From Eumeta japonica (Eukaryota; Arthropoda; Insecta; Lepidoptera; Psychidae), in NCBI GenBank assembly GCA_005406025.1, contig BGZK01000159.1:558001-622000 (forward strand): a DNA stretch of 64,000 nt, written 5' to 3'. Positions 1-12,236 of this stretch are shown piece by piece. The translations under genes were made by a program, and so were the position numbers. The first letter of the stretch is position 1. Each line of letters opens with the position of its first letter. The notes under the pieces are model-generated. The model searched no databases. It was not told where the DNA came from and worked only from the letters and a program-made list of their open reading frames with translations.

Positions 1-850
1 GTAACTGGGGTACGTCTATTTATGGGGAGATTTACAAGGGTGAGCGAAATAATTTGATAATTAACTACAAGAACGCAATGTAATAAATACTTATAGATTT
101 ACTTCCAAAGCGAGTATAAAAATTCGATACGTATTTTTATACCAGACAAAGTGTAGTAATATTTTCGTTTTCAATTTTGACCAAAATCAAATTTTATCAA
201 AATACTTAAAAACTACCGTACCGCCTTTTAGATTGGAAACGCGCTCCAAATCGATGTAGCGTGACTTCGCCGCCGCTGGCGTGTTACCAGCTCCGAGCTC
301 GGACACGCCGATGCGCCGGCTGTCCTACCCGCTAATTACTGCCGCGTTTCACTACCTTCATGGCTCTATTAAAGGAGCGATTGTTCTGGAAACCTATCTA
401 CCTACCACTATCGCGACTGCCGGAACGGGTTGAACATTGATCGACTAGTTTGTTTTCGACATTTTTCATGGACGAATTTGGCCGATGCTATCGGACTACC
501 CGCGAAGGCGATATAACGACTATAGACTACTATAAATGAGTTTGATTTCATATGTCTCGAAATTTTTAATGGTAAAAAGCGAGAGTTTTAAAGCGAATTC
601 CCTCTGATAATGTTACATTTTGTGAGAGGATGGCGAAAGCGCCATGCAATTTCATTCATGTAATATTTATGTTTTTTTATATAATTTTATAACTTACCTG
701 TATTTATTCATTAATAGCATTTAAATTTATCACTAACAAAGTTTGTACGAACAGGTATTTTATGTAAACATTACCGTTTTACTATAATGCTATGCGGTAA
801 ATTTGTGATGGTGATGACGTAAAATTATTATTGTTTGAGCACACTCTGTA
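1..850. other. AT-rich noncoding DNA with a small GC-rich island
   Basis: No reading frame here looks like a gene. Bases 236-450 are clearly richer in G, C and CpG than the surroundings and contain a CCGAGCTCGG palindrome and a GCTAATTACTG homeodomain-type core. This could be a regulatory or conserved noncoding element, but only comparison with related genomes would show it. Confidence 0.4.
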
Positions 851-1075
851 TAATAAGCTATCAACCCCGGATCTATGAGGGGGCAAGTCGGGGCACCCGC
901 CCCTGGCGGCAGTTTTAGAAAACACCAAAATCATATATCGTTTCACAAAGTGCCTAGTATCTAACGCACGTTGTTCTATCAATCATTCCCAGTTGATTTT
1001 TGAACACGTCTTAGGGTTAATTCCGAAATGCGTGCGAGCAGCTGCAGCGCAGCGTGCTGTTGGTAACATTATGGT
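851..1075 (-). repeat. possible hAT-like element end plus dispersed repeat fragment
   Basis: Read on the minus strand, a sequence beginning CAGGGGCGGGTGCCCCGAC starts at about base 905 and runs toward lower coordinates. That is the usual form of a hAT terminus. No matching opposite end was found to the left, so at most one terminus is present. The flanking stretch to about 1075 (serine/alanine-codon-rich, GC-richer than its neighbours) resembles dispersed lepidopteran repeats I have seen; this is recollection, not a search result. Confidence 0.3.
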
Positions 1076-2580
1076 GAAATTTTCAATTTCAAAAATTTAA
1101 TAATTTTATAAATAATTAATGATAAAAATTCTTTAAAGGATGTTTTTAATGGTTTTCCCTTACATGTTATGGTTTTTTTCAACAAAAATAAATATAATAT
1201 TTTACGAAAATAAAATAAATAAGTTTCTATATAATTATGAAAAAACGGTAGTTACATAACATTGGAGCTTCACTTAATAATTTTGAAAAGTCCAAAAATC
1301 AAAAACGGCTGGTCAAAAGAGGAAACATTTCATTACATGGTTGTTGCGATATGTTTCCTATATACAATTTTATGAAAAATTTATTAGGTAATAAAGAGCG
1401 CAAATTTACTAAAATCTTCTTATTATTCTGATCACAAAAAACGCCGATTTGTGAGTTTTTTTTTTGTAACAATTTATCTCAGAGTGGGCACTACGGTCTA
1501 GTTCACTCACAAATTCGAAGCTCGAGCGGTGAAGCATCGCTTCTGAAAGGTTTATTTCTTTAAAAATTATCATTTAAATAATTATGAATAATATGTTCTT
1601 ATTTCATTGATTCGGAATCCACGAATAAGTTAAGGTCGTAGGTCGTAAGTTAGAATGCATGGAGTATGTGTTGCATGGCGGCTTTTTGCCGATTCCGCGA
1701 TCGGTTGCTGCAAGCTTAAGAACCGTCGCCATATAAGTGAACCCTTCGTGTCTTTGCATAAGTATATAAACGTACTACAAACCATTTTCCTGCTCTCCTT
1801 ACATCAATCCATTTTATTCTTACTCGAGAGGCCGCACAACGCACTGGTGACGTCTCTGAGGGGGTCCCAGAGGAGTCACCAGTTTGTGTTTCCGCGTACG
1901 TGGTAACGATCGTTGGCAATCCCCAAATCACAACTAGGAGAGCTAAAACCAATATTTTATGTCTGAAAAAAATATCATGGAAGCTTGCGTTCAGCAATGG
2001 GATAATTAAACCTAAAACAACCTTTTTTCTATTTTTCGATGTTTATTTTACCATTTAGACCGAGCTATTCAATCCACCTAAATACTTTTCCAAATGCATA
2101 TATCGCAATGTAAGTTTGTAGACTGTGTTTCATTTGAATTTATGTACGTATTATTATCAATATCTGTATTTCTTTTCTTCTCGTCGTCTTCTTTCTTTTT
2201 CTTCGTTCTTGTTATTTCTTTGTAATCAACTATTCTAGTACTTTTTTCGTAAACTTGGATAAAAGTTCTGTTTGATAATTCTAGGACTACCGGGAGCCTA
2301 AGATTATTATGTACTCAGATGACGATCGTATAAACGTGAAGTGAGGTGCGAGACCTGCTACCGTGCATCCACATATTCATGGTGGCGTAGAACACATTCG
2401 TCTACTATTAATGTTCCTGACATTTTACGTCCTTGATATCTCATCGGAACATAAATGAATCCACGGAAACGCGCCTCGACCGTAAAACGTTGCCGACTTC
2501 AACACGTGATTTTAAAATTAGATGAACGGCCACCATTTTGAAACGGGTCGCGCGCGTTCTCACAAACAAATGAAATATTA
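1076..2580. other. AT-rich noncoding DNA, nothing recognised
   Basis: Short open frames on both strands (for example around 1655-1997) overlap each other, have no recognisable domains and are best treated as chance. A pyrimidine-rich tract lies at about 2168-2220. Confidence 0.5.
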
Positions 2581-2960
2581 ATCCAATTAAAAGTTCGGGG
2601 CTCGCACGACGGTAGGCCCGGGCGGGGGGCGGGCGGGGGCGGTGTCCCGGGGGCTGTTTTCGGGGATCCCGCGGATTATAACGGGTGCATGTCCGTCCCG
2701 AACAAACAATTAGCGGAAGTTAAACGCCGGGCGCCCGCAGCCGGCGAACTAATTTGCCACTTACTACCCTAATGGTTTCTAGATACACGGCCTCACGTCG
2801 CCCGACCCGCGCACGATCTAAGGGCGACCGCACGCGCGCCGGCCATCGGAAGATAAATAGCGGCGGCCCGGCGGCGGCGCCGACTGCGGGACGAGTGCGG
2901 CCCTTTTACTTGTTTTGTCGCCGGCTTTCCTTGCGGGTCGTCTAACGAACGGTAAAAAGG
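2581..2960. promoter_or_regulatory. strong CpG-rich island, possible regulatory element
   Basis: This is the most GC- and CpG-rich stretch of the window, with runs of G around 2618-2655 and repeated GCCGGC/GGCGGC patterns. Embedded AT-containing cores such as ACAAACAATTAGCGG (about 2702) resemble homeodomain sites. A 63-codon open frame across it is arginine/alanine-rich, as any CpG-rich DNA would give, and is not taken as a gene. An enhancer, promoter or Polycomb-type element are all possible. Confidence 0.35.
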
Positions 2961-4146
2961 GAACTGACTAAATTTATGAAAATGTCAGTGGTTCGCCTCT
3001 ATTATGATGTGATCGCGAAACGAGCAAACGGCGGTCGAACTCGCGCACCCCGTGGTCCGTGTCTTGTTCTTAGTGTACTTTCTTATTCGTTTCAATTTTA
3101 GTTTACATGTCTTAGATAAATTATGACAGATTTTAGTTTAAGGTAAACCTTATAGAAAATATTCCCATGGTCCTACCTTTATCGTTACTATCTTTATCGT
3201 TAATCTCCTTTAATGAAATTCATTTGTATATGGATGAAGGAGCGCAATTCCAACTTCGACAATCAAACGCTTACCTAGTCGTGCGCACTAATTAAATTAT
3301 CATGTAGATTTCTCGTTCTCGACATGTCGATTAGCTGAAAAGAATTCAAATTAACTAACACTGGAACCTAAAATTCATCCTAACAGTTAAAGGTGTTTTC
3401 CACGTACCAGTCACAGAAATTGAAAACGAAAATTTAAACGTGTGTAAACGTAAGTCAAAATCGCATGGACACTATCGTTCGTGTCGACCTTACTGTGTAC
3501 TATATTCATCGCATTTCAATACAATTGTAACAAACTAATTAAATAACTATATAGGTTATATTTCTTAACCCGATTTCGTTTGTGACAACTAAAGTACAAG
3601 AATATTATAAAATAAAAAAATGCAATAAGTCATCGTAAGCTACAGTTTGAAACCGATTCCTCAATATAAGTAAGCCACGCTAATAACTAGCAATTAAACT
3701 TTATAATCCAGGGATAAAATTAGACAACGCATTTTATATACATTTTCATTTCATGAATATGTACTGCGTTTATTATGAGACTAAGAAATTTAGGTATTTT
3801 AGTTTGATTTTTCTGTAAATATGGATGAAATTTGTCACTCACGCATTTATTTGTGTACTTCAAAATGTTAAGCTCTGTGGTTTTGGAGATGAGGGCAAAT
3901 ATTCGATTTTCGTGAATCTTTCATTACATATTTTATACATGAATATTAATTTTAGAATTGCAAAAAGTAATAATTCTCTTTTTCATAACAAATCATTCAG
4001 TTGATATTATTACGGGACGCAAAAGATTTTTCTTCTCATTTCTTAATTTTCTCTCCAGAGTTTCGATAACAATTCATTCGTTCGCGCTATACGTCTGTAA
4101 ATTGTGCCATTTAACTTTCTATATGTAACAATTTTCTCCTTTTTTT
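2961..4146. other. AT-rich noncoding DNA, nothing recognised
   Basis: No gene, tRNA or clear repeat structure was seen on either strand. Confidence 0.5.
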
Positions 4147-4440
4147 AACCGACTTCAAAATAAAAAAGGAGGAAGTTCTCAAGTCGACTGTATATTTTTT
4201 TTATGTTTGTTACCTCAGAACTATTGACAGGGTGGACCGAATTTGATGCTTTTTTTTTTGTTTGAAAGCTGGCGCTTCCCATGTGGTCCCATTTTAATTT
4301 GGTTTAGTTCCTACAATGGTATTCATGAGAAAATCATAAGAATCTTAAATTTATATTAAGTATGTGCACGACAAATGGACGAACAACTCAATATCAAGCC
4401 AATCAATTTCGATGTTTATTTTTTTATTGGAAAGGATGTA
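4147..4440 (+). repeat. dispersed arthropod repeat with ACCGACTTCAAA head
   Basis: The stretch opens with AACCGACTTCAAAATAAA, followed by a GGAGGAAGTTCTCAA block, then a TTACCTCAGAACTATTGAC block and a poly-T region. This order of motifs is a very common dispersed repeat in insect genomes that I recognise by memory. The hAT element starts directly after its right side. Confidence 0.5.
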
Positions 4441-4448
4441 ACTTCAAG

Positions 4449-6074
4449 CAGTGGCGACGGCTTCTAAGAACTCGATTCTTATCGGCTTCCCTTTCATAAA
4501 ATATTTAATATGCAAATTCATAAATAAATAAATTATTGCTTTTAGTATACAGACACTTAAAATTATTTTAATTTTCAATAATTATTGTAAATAATCCAGC
4601 CTCTTACGTTAGTAAGCCCTATATAAAAAACACTTCAAATAACTCGAAAGCGACCGAGTTATTTAGACGACCAAATTCAGAATGTTCGCAATCGTCGTAA
4701 TCAATGTGAAATGTTGAGTCTTCCATATTCAGTTGTATTATAGCGTTATGGCGGGCGCTCGAGTCCGCGACCAGCCGCGGGTGAGGGGAAAGGGCTTCAT
4801 AACTCGATCGATCGCGAGTTTTACTTCCACAACGAAATGACGCAATTGTAATTAGTGTAACATAATTTCACCTTTAACGTGAACTTTAGGTGTTATATCG
4901 GTTGCGGATTGTTGTGATATACATTATATGTCAATAATGCGTTTCGATCAACGGAGATTCCGATTATACCCGAATAAAGAACGGTTTTGCATATAGCATC
5001 ATTCCCGTGTCGAATTAAGTATAGAAGCGTTGTAAATGTAATTGAATTTATATAATACGAGTTAGTGGTGGTATTTAAGACGAATTGATTGTTATTCTAT
5101 TTATTCAGTAAGTGTTTTCTATTTTCGATTTATAATGGCACTCTTAGCAATTGAATGCTGCACTACGGATTTTCTGATATAAGTGAGTCTCCACGAAGAC
5201 GCCGACGTCTATTTAGCTCAGAATCAGACTTAAAACGTGAGTATAAACGTAATTTCATCGAAATTGTAGATAATGTTAAAAATCAAATTCAAACCAGATA
5301 TAGTTCACTAAGCAATTTGTCGTTTTAGATTTACTAAGTAAGTCGAAACATGATTTATTCGAACGTACATTTCCTGAGGATAAACTAAATAATTTAAATT
5401 TATTATTTCGAATTTTTGACATAAATGCATTAAAAATGAGTTGATGAAATGAAAAATGAGCATTAAATATTCGTCTCCCTCGCTTAAAGGATTAGATATG
5501 TACGAGTTATTTTTGCATTTACAAAAGATATCTTAAAAGATACATTTCCTCAAATTTAAGCTTAGTAATATCTGTTTAACCCTTCCGATAACAATTGCGG
5601 CCGCGGAACGATCTTTTCAGCTCTCAATCGCATTCATACGTACCTCAGGAATAGCCAGACAGAACAAAGGCTTTCAGATCTCGCGTTGTTATCTATAGAA
5701 AAACATTTACTGTTGCAAATCAAAGTAAGCCAAATTTTATGACTTGGTATTAGCTCATTTTCTCAAGAAAAATCGTAGATTACCACTAGAATTTAAATAG
5801 CTTTTTATCTCATTTAATTCATTTATCCACTGCGCTGCTATAAATTCGACTAAAGGAAACTACTTCATTAGCTTTTTTCAAAGTTTTATGCATGCTCGAA
5901 GTCTTCCGTTTGTATTCTATCGTTGACTTGCCAAAAGTGGCGAATGAAATATCTCCGCGTTATACCAGAGGGCGTTACAGAGCTCGGTAAGTAATAGTTA
6001 TATTTTATTAATAATGTTTAATGTTGACAATTTTAAGGTTCGGCTTCCTTTATATTTTCTCACCCTCGCCACTG
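4449..6074 (+). mobile_element. complete but degenerate hAT DNA transposon
   Basis: The element begins CAGTGGCGACGG and ends CCCTCGCCACTG, giving 12-bp terminal inverted repeats with one mismatch. It is flanked by a perfect 8-bp direct repeat, ACTTCAAG, at 4441-4448 and 6075-6082. CAGTG-type termini and an 8-bp target duplication are hallmarks of the hAT superfamily. At 1,626 bp it is shorter than an autonomous hAT. The only coding trace is the C-terminal part of a transposase (5155-5742), broken by stops and small frame changes, so the copy is dead and probably internally deleted. The intact target duplication shows that neither end has been lost. Confidence 0.85.
5155..5742 (+). pseudogene. 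hAT transposase remnant, C-terminal dimerisation region
   Basis: An open stretch from the ATG at 5155 gives an arginine-rich segment, then a helical segment with EYKRNFIEIVDNVKNQ, then a stop near 5326. Further pieces in shifted frames continue with KHDLFERTFPEDKLNNLN. The end reads LPITIAAAERSFSALNRI followed by TYLRNSQTEQRLSDLALL. That block is the hAT C-terminal dimerisation motif (family pattern: aliphatic-P, A/S-x-x-ER-x-FS, then a conserved LR and RL-x-x-LALL). I see at least two stops and two frame changes, so no protein can be made. The zinc-finger MYM/DUF4371 branch of hAT is the likeliest source, judged from the ERSFS and LALLSIEK pattern. Confidence 0.75.
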
Positions 6075-6082
6075 ACTTCAAG

Positions 6083-6382
6083 GGTAGTTTGATGAGTGTT
6101 TGGTTAGGTTCTGATTATGGATTCCATGACAAAGTAACGTAAATCCTCAATCCACAGGAGCAAATTAACAATACTCGGCCGAATCTTTTATAGGCTATCC
6201 GGATATTTGAGTCACCTACCTTAACGTCGTTATGGTTAAGTAATTGTCGTAAGCGAATATGATGATTAATGGAATTCCTTAACGGCTTACAGTAAGGGTG
6301 CGATCTAAGAGCAGCACGTTTAATATGTCTATCTAGATGTAGACAAATTAGTTGGTGTACTTCAGATTCACTAAAAATCAAA
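6083..6382. other. unassigned spacer between hAT and foldback element
   Basis: An 88-codon open frame on the minus strand (6115-6381) has no domain I recognise and no supporting context, so it is not called as a gene. Confidence 0.4.
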
Positions 6383-6998
6383 AAATAAACAAAAATTTTG
6401 ACAAAAAAAACCGACTTCTAAGCAAAACCTACTCCAAAACAAATTAATATGCACTAAAAAGTAAAAAAAAATTCAGTATTCTTCTACAACTTAATAATCG
6501 TCTTACTTTTTCTACTCATCAATATGTAGGTACGATCTATGTGTTTACCACGCAATAAGCTAGGTAGCAGCTACGTAACCATTTCAAATTTCTGTGTTTA
6601 TTGCTAGATATATTATAGTGTTACCTTGGCTGATACTGACTCCAAAAATAACAATAATTGTAACTACATTATATTATCATAATAATTAGATTGACTTTTA
6701 AGTAGTGTAAAATTTTTAATTTCATTTTACTTTAGGAGAACTATAAAAAAATTCTTGAACATTGTTTGTTATTCATAGGTATGTGTTGAGTTAAATTTAA
6801 AGTGGGTAGGTACCTGCCTACCTTCTTGCGTGGTAAACAAATAGATCGTACCTACATATTGATGAGTAGAAAAAGTAAGTTGATTATTAAGTTCTAGAAG
6901 AATACGCAATTATTTTTTTTACTTTTTACTGAATATTAATTAGTTTTGTAACAAGTTTTGTTTTGAGGCCCTTTTCTTGTTAAGATTTTTGTTTATAC
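6383..6998. mobile_element. foldback/MITE-like element with ~200-bp inverted arms
   Basis: The left arm (about 6383-6585) and right arm (about 6805-6998) are imperfect reverse complements. The best block pairs the region around 6479-6567 with 6818-6905, sharing for example ATATTGATGAGTAGAAAAAG and GATCGTACCTACATA. The outer ends also pair: ATAAACAAAAATTTTGACAA on the left against the complement of CTTGTTAAGATTTTTGTTTAT on the right. About 220 bp of unpaired AT-rich DNA lies between. No coding sequence and no unambiguous target duplication were found. Confidence 0.7.
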
Positions 6999-7571
6999 AA
7001 TTAATTTACGTAATTTGTCGAAATCATTTAATTGAATAACTTTAAAAATTACTTTAGACATCGAAAAACCTCAGACAAAACAATATTATATTAACGAACT
7101 ACAGCAAAAAGGTAATATAATAACTTATCAAAGAAATATTTGCATTTTGAGAATATACTGAAATTTATTAGATCAGTATTCCTTTTCATGCTATAATTGC
7201 TTATCTGACTCGGCCTTAAATAAATTTCGGCTTGCATTAAATTTTCAATTAAAGGTAAAAAAAACAGCAACTAGTTAATCTAATAATTTTTCATTTATAT
7301 GACGAGACGAGACTGATGTACACTTTTGATAAATCCATTTCTTCACGTACATCACGTACTAAAAAGCTGGCCAAGTTCCACTTGGACTCGCATACGAAGA
7401 GTTCCGTATCACTAGAATATTTAGCCCTATGTTAACTTTTTTTAATAGTCAAAAAGCCAAAGATTGCAATATGTGGCTATCCACAAAGATCGGTTTGCAG
7501 TAGAGCCATGTAGTAATCAATTTAGCCGCTGCACATAAATTACAGTACAGTTCGACCTGTGGAATATCACA
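6999..7571. other. noncoding DNA with a short GGTTCCGTA-family fragment
   Basis: At about 7361-7410 the sequence AAGCTGGCCAAGTTCCACTT followed by GGACTCG and AGTTCCGTATC matches the order of motifs in a common lepidopteran repeat that I also see near 12.3, 18.6, 25.6, 33.6 and 34.2 kb. Nothing else stands out. Confidence 0.4.
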
Positions 7572-7627
7572 CTCGCACAGAATAAGACGTGAAGTAAGCC
7601 GTTACTTCACGTCTTATTCCGTGCAAG
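7572..7627. repeat. near-perfect short hairpin
   Basis: Arms at 7572-7597 and 7602-7627 are reverse complements at 24 of 26 positions with a 4-base GCCG loop. The inner 17 bp (AATAAGACGTGAAGTAA) pair perfectly. It could be the centre of a palindromic element or a structured RNA; neither is established. Confidence 0.75.
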
Positions 7628-9560
7628 TTACCGCCATGGTTTCGTCCAATGAATGTGAGATCCGGTGGCCCGCTATCACTATTCGAATGGGGAACCCTGT
7701 AGATGTGTGCGCCGTGAAGCGTGCCTTATGTCCGTGGCGCGTTCACAAACCTTGAAGGCGCGAACATATAATAAGATCCGACTGAGATAATGAGCTTTCA
7801 TTTGCAACGATCACACCTCACTCTACAAACGGTTTGTAAGCGGGCCACGTCCCGCTGAAGCATCGTCTGCCTCTTTAATTTCCTACCGGTGCAAATGAAA
7901 GGGAAGTGTTTGTTACGGAACTGCGGGAGGGCGGCGGAGGGCCGTGGGGGGGTGCGGGAGGAACCGGCGAACGGAATACCGAATGCTCAATGGTTGTAAT
8001 AATGAAATTAGAGCATTTGTATAGTGGGGTGTTGATCATTGCTTTTTGTTGGACTGAATAGTTAAACGTTATTATTCTCTCTTGCGGTAGTTGGATAATT
8101 ACAATCATCATTTAGCCAATGTTACATAACCGATATCGCTTCCAGAGGATCGCGTAACGAACCAGCAAACATTATCTACAATAACATAATTTAAACACGT
8201 TTTTAATACAGCACGAATATTATTTAGCATAGACGTTTCGAATCGTTAGACACGAAATATCGTAGGTAACGATTAAAATTAAGATACAAATCATCGCATC
8301 AGACCTCAATTAAATCAAGCAACACTTTTTGTACAAAATTTATCTTCACGATTCATTTGAATATCCCATAGATATTTTAAAATGGAGTTTTTGAGTTTTA
8401 TTGTAAATTACGAGTGGATTTTTATATTCCGTACTCATTTTATAAAATTTTAGGTATAGTCGATTAGGCGATGATAAAAATGCTCAATTTTCTTCGATTA
8501 TTCTTATTAAATATATTTAAAAATGTGCAATCTTAAATTATAATACACATTTGCATTTCAAACACGCAACCCATTATTTCGTACGTCTCTTTTTTTCACT
8601 TTAAGACTAAATTGTCTTGTTTCTAAATAACCATCCCATCTTTCAAATTAATCTCATAGCGTTGAAAAAAAATAAGAACTTCTTTATTTATGCTATATGT
8701 TCGTTATTGGATCGCCAAAATTTGTGTATTTAGATTTTTTTCATACCGAACACTTGGAGAAAATAAGCCGTGACAAACAGATAGACAGACACAAGATTGA
8801 TAGTACTATAAGCATCTACTTTTTTCTTCGCGTATATAAAACCCTTAAAAGACAATCTCTATATTTCTTAAGTAATCCAGTTACATTTTTTTGGTAAATG
8901 CTGAATTATGTAAATAAGTAAGTAGTTCGGTTCAATCATCCACCTACGTTATAAAATTCCAACCACAAGAGGTATACTGACCTATACATACACGTATATA
9001 TGTGTAATTTTCTATTACAATCAATGAGATATTGTCATATATAAACGTTTTAACATCCATATCATTTACATTAGAATATCTACATTACGTATATATGAGC
9101 AGGGAATACTCGCACATTCATTATCATATTTGTTTAAAGCCTCCAACATATTAATCTATAACCCCCGCAGACGCACACGCAACATGCACGAACATGCGCT
9201 CGCGCACACCATGCGCTCACGAAGTACTATTTCGTTTGGTAATTCTTTCCATTCTTTATTTCGCTTGCTCCACAAAAAAGATTTATTTTCTCACCACAAC
9301 AATTCCTAATGCAGATTTTGGACTTACAATTTACTGAGTCAAACTTCTTAGATGGAATGATAGAGCGTGATGGAAAAGGAAGAAGTGCCCTGAAAAATAT
9401 TAAACATACTGGTATATTAATGAAGAACCAAATTTTCAGCACCCGAAACCGATGGGCTTGCAGAAAACGACCGATTAATGACTTTCAAAACAAGACAGAT
9501 ATCTAAACAAACCTATAGTATCTGTCGACTATTCCTATACGAAGCAGGCGTGTTATGTTG
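7628..9560. other. noncoding DNA with a GC-rich patch at 7835-7990
   Basis: The patch around 7915-7975 is a purine-rich G run containing GGAGGGCGGCGGAGGG. Between 9150 and 9220 there is an irregular CA/CG-rich tract. Open frames at 7875-8111, 8697-8897 and 9227-9506 overlap on opposite strands and show no domains. Confidence 0.4.
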
Positions 9561-9800
9561 ATATTATAAAAAGTCTATCATCTAAACATACACGGGTCCC
9601 GACAGGACGACAATTACGACAAGTTATTAAGGTTCCGTATCGAGGCGAAACCCCTTAACGGGACTGCGAAACAGCGAAAAGGGACCGTATTTCAAAAAGC
9701 TTATACAATCCGGGCGGCGGTCGCAATAGCGGAGTGCGCTCACGTCGCGGGCGCGGGCGCGTGCAGCCGGCGAGGATTTCATTTCCTTTTACACAAAACG
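9561..9800. promoter_or_regulatory. GC-rich island, possible regulatory element
   Basis: Bases 9575-9780 are GC- and CpG-rich, with GCGGGCGCGGGCGCG at about 9747. A 108-codon minus-strand open frame (9655-9981) runs through it, but it is rich in R, P and C and has no domain, consistent with chance in CpG-rich DNA. Confidence 0.3.
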
Positions 9801-11194
9801 GGGGAACGCTAGGTGCGGCGGTACACCCGCACTGTTTTGGATAGAAACTCGTTCTTAAGGGTAATATAGCTTCTGCTTTTTTTTTAAGACGAAAGCTCTT
9901 CAACATACAAAATGAACACGGAAAAAATACAAACGTTACGCCCTTTCGTAATGGCGTTCTTTTACCGTGGCCGTATCTCATTCCATCATAGGGTATTGCA
10001 TGGTGAGCTGTAATTAGTGTTATGTATTATATCGTCTTTATTTTATTTCATCTTACTGCATAGTTTTCATACAGAAAACAAGTACACATACGCAATCTTA
10101 TCTTTAAGTGAGATAGATATTCTTGTATGTATCACAGGAATATCAATTGTTAATTGATATCTTGGACACAGCCGTAACTGTTACGAAGTAAATTTTTGCT
10201 TTCGTAAAGTATTGGTTTTCAAGCTTATTTATTATATCTAATCGTTGCTTTATTTAACGCCATTTCGTACAGTTTTAAAGTAATTGTATCGCTGTGTTAT
10301 TAGTTGCCAACAACATATGGCACTGCGTGACATAATCTTCAGATGGAACTAAGCAAATAAAACACATGAATTAGTTTCGCTACCAGAGAGTAGTGATCAC
10401 TACCGCTCATAAACAAATCAAATCGAAAATAAGTTTTTTCGTAGGTAATGGTAGGTTATACTTGAAATACGTGATTAGCGAATTCTTTTTGACGTTACCA
10501 TTACCACCCATTCCAAATGCTGATTCGCCTTGAGAATAATGGTTTAAAACTCAAAAGAGGCTCTTTTTTACTTCTCCATACAAAATATTGAGTAATTATT
10601 AATTTAGTACAACACTTAGAAATAACATAAAACAAACTAATGGCCGAGTAGTTCAATCCCTTGGGGTATTTTACATTAAGATTTACAAACACGGTATAAT
10701 AGCCCTTATCACGTAATTTTTTTTTTAGAAAAGTTTAAGTTCATAAAATAGATTTTTTTTAATTTCAGCTGACATCTTGTTATAAAAGCGCACACATTGC
10801 CCCTTAAATGTTTTCCTAACTTTGCTTCGCTAACATTCTTTTATGAGCCCCAAGATTATTTTTATATCTACTATAAGTATTAAGGATGTTGCTCACTTTT
10901 TGGAACGATTCTACATTTCTCTTTACATACGTATATGTATTGTAATGTTATACTTAAAATTATTGAATTCCTTTATGAAAGATGCTTTTGGTCTCACATT
11001 ATAAAAAGCATGAACAGCCCAACACTTATGTACTATGGTTATAAGCCTATGAAAGAAAGTGAAAGAAACTGAAAGAAGCTAATATCGGGGTTCGTTCGTC
11101 AGTAAGTCGCTGAATAGTTTTTACTGCATATGTTGCAGAAATAAGTCTTTTGCACACAGTGATAAATATTCCTAACTCCAGAAAAGTCACTAAT
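9801..11194. other. AT-rich noncoding DNA, nothing recognised
   Basis: A small palindrome, ATATCAATT-GTT-AATTGATAT, lies at about 10140-10160. No gene or mobile element was seen. Confidence 0.45.
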
Positions 11195-11330
11195 AGGTTG
11201 CCGGTCTTTTAGGATGTAATAAGATATCTGAATCGGGAAGTAGTGGGCCACCTAGATTCTCATTTACAAGACGAAACACAACAGTGGGAGCTGTTATTTC
11301 GCGTCTGTATTTCGAAAGAGTATGATATCT
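11195..11330 (+). repeat. dispersed repeat, copy A (related to 22197-22325)
   Basis: Blocks GTTGCCGGTC, AGTGGGCC, TCTCATT, AGACGAAA, CAACAG and GAGCTGTTA occur in the same order and spacing as GTTGCCGGCC, AGTGGGCC, TCTCATT, AGACGAAA, CAACAG and GCAGCTGTCA in copy B. The 100-codon open frame here (11243-11545) is therefore repeat sequence, not a gene. Confidence 0.55.
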
Positions 11331-11734
11331 CACCGGCGGAGCCGGCTTATTTTAGTGCTGAAGCTAAGTGCATCGCAGTATGTTCTCCCACGTATTGTTA
11401 TATTATATATCTAAATAACTATAATTGGAAATGTAAGAGCAGTTTTTCTCGTTACAAGAACCATATTTCTAAAGCAAAGACGAAAGTAGCCTATCCAAGC
11501 TCGGTCGCCCATGAACTGCGCTATTTAAGTTACTTCATGAAATAACCACAAAAAAACCGCCTTCAAGAATCTAGTAGAATAGTGAGGAAAGATATACTAA
11601 ACACAGTCGTGTCTCACCGTCCGTCATCACTTGATATCGTTTGGATTCGATACTTTGCAATTCGTAGTCACATTTACAGATTATTAATTTTTTGTTTGCC
11701 TTCCTTTAGCTGGTGCCGACTACAAAAACAACTA
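11331..11734. other. noncoding DNA next to repeat copy A
   Basis: A GGCGGAGCCGGC patch at 11334-11345 may belong to the repeat. Nothing else was recognised. Confidence 0.4.
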
Positions 11735-11737
11735 TAT

Positions 11738-11787
<50 letters not shown>

Positions 11788-11790
11788 TTA
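11735..11790. repeat. compound CA/TA microsatellite
   Basis: An uninterrupted (AC)n run passes directly into (AT)n, ending near 11790. The Thr-His and Tyr-Ile repeats in the open frame across it are just this microsatellite. Confidence 0.95.
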
Positions 11791-12236
11791 GTTGCTTTGA
11801 TATATCAATAGATCTTGGAAAATTGTTTCATGATAATTTTTGTTTTTGAAACTTCGTTATTTTAACATTTATTTATTTTTTTTGTAGAAAATAATGCAAC
11901 GTGAGTGAGAAAAAGGTAACATAAGCTGCATTGCTCTGTAACTGAGAAATACTTGACCGACTATTGAAAAAAAATCGTAGTTTATCCCAAGTTTCTTGAA
12001 TAATAGAGCAATGTTAGCAACCTAACTCAACTGCTGTGTTTATAAGAAAAAACATAAAAACCGTGAGAAGTATATATCGTAACCGTTCTCATGAACATTC
12101 TATTTTTTTTTATTTCTTCAACAATGATATATTTATTTGATGAAAAAATAAACGGAATCATCGGAGTCGGAGTTTACTTTAAAAACAATGCAGTTTGCAA
12201 TGCACGTTGTAAGTACAGAACGGTATACTATAATAG
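11791..12236. other. AT-rich noncoding DNA, nothing recognised
   Basis: No structure was seen beyond A/T runs. Confidence 0.45.

Noticed and set aside
2754..2945. 63-codon open frame in the CpG island
   Set aside because: Arg/Ala-rich chance translation, no domain or splice context.
9655..9981. 108-codon minus-strand open frame
   Set aside because: Lies across a CpG-rich island, has no domain, and its composition (R, P, C) is what stop-poor GC-rich DNA gives.
11582..11791. 69-codon open frame ending in Thr-His and Tyr-Ile repeats
   Set aside because: The repeats are the translated CA/TA microsatellite.
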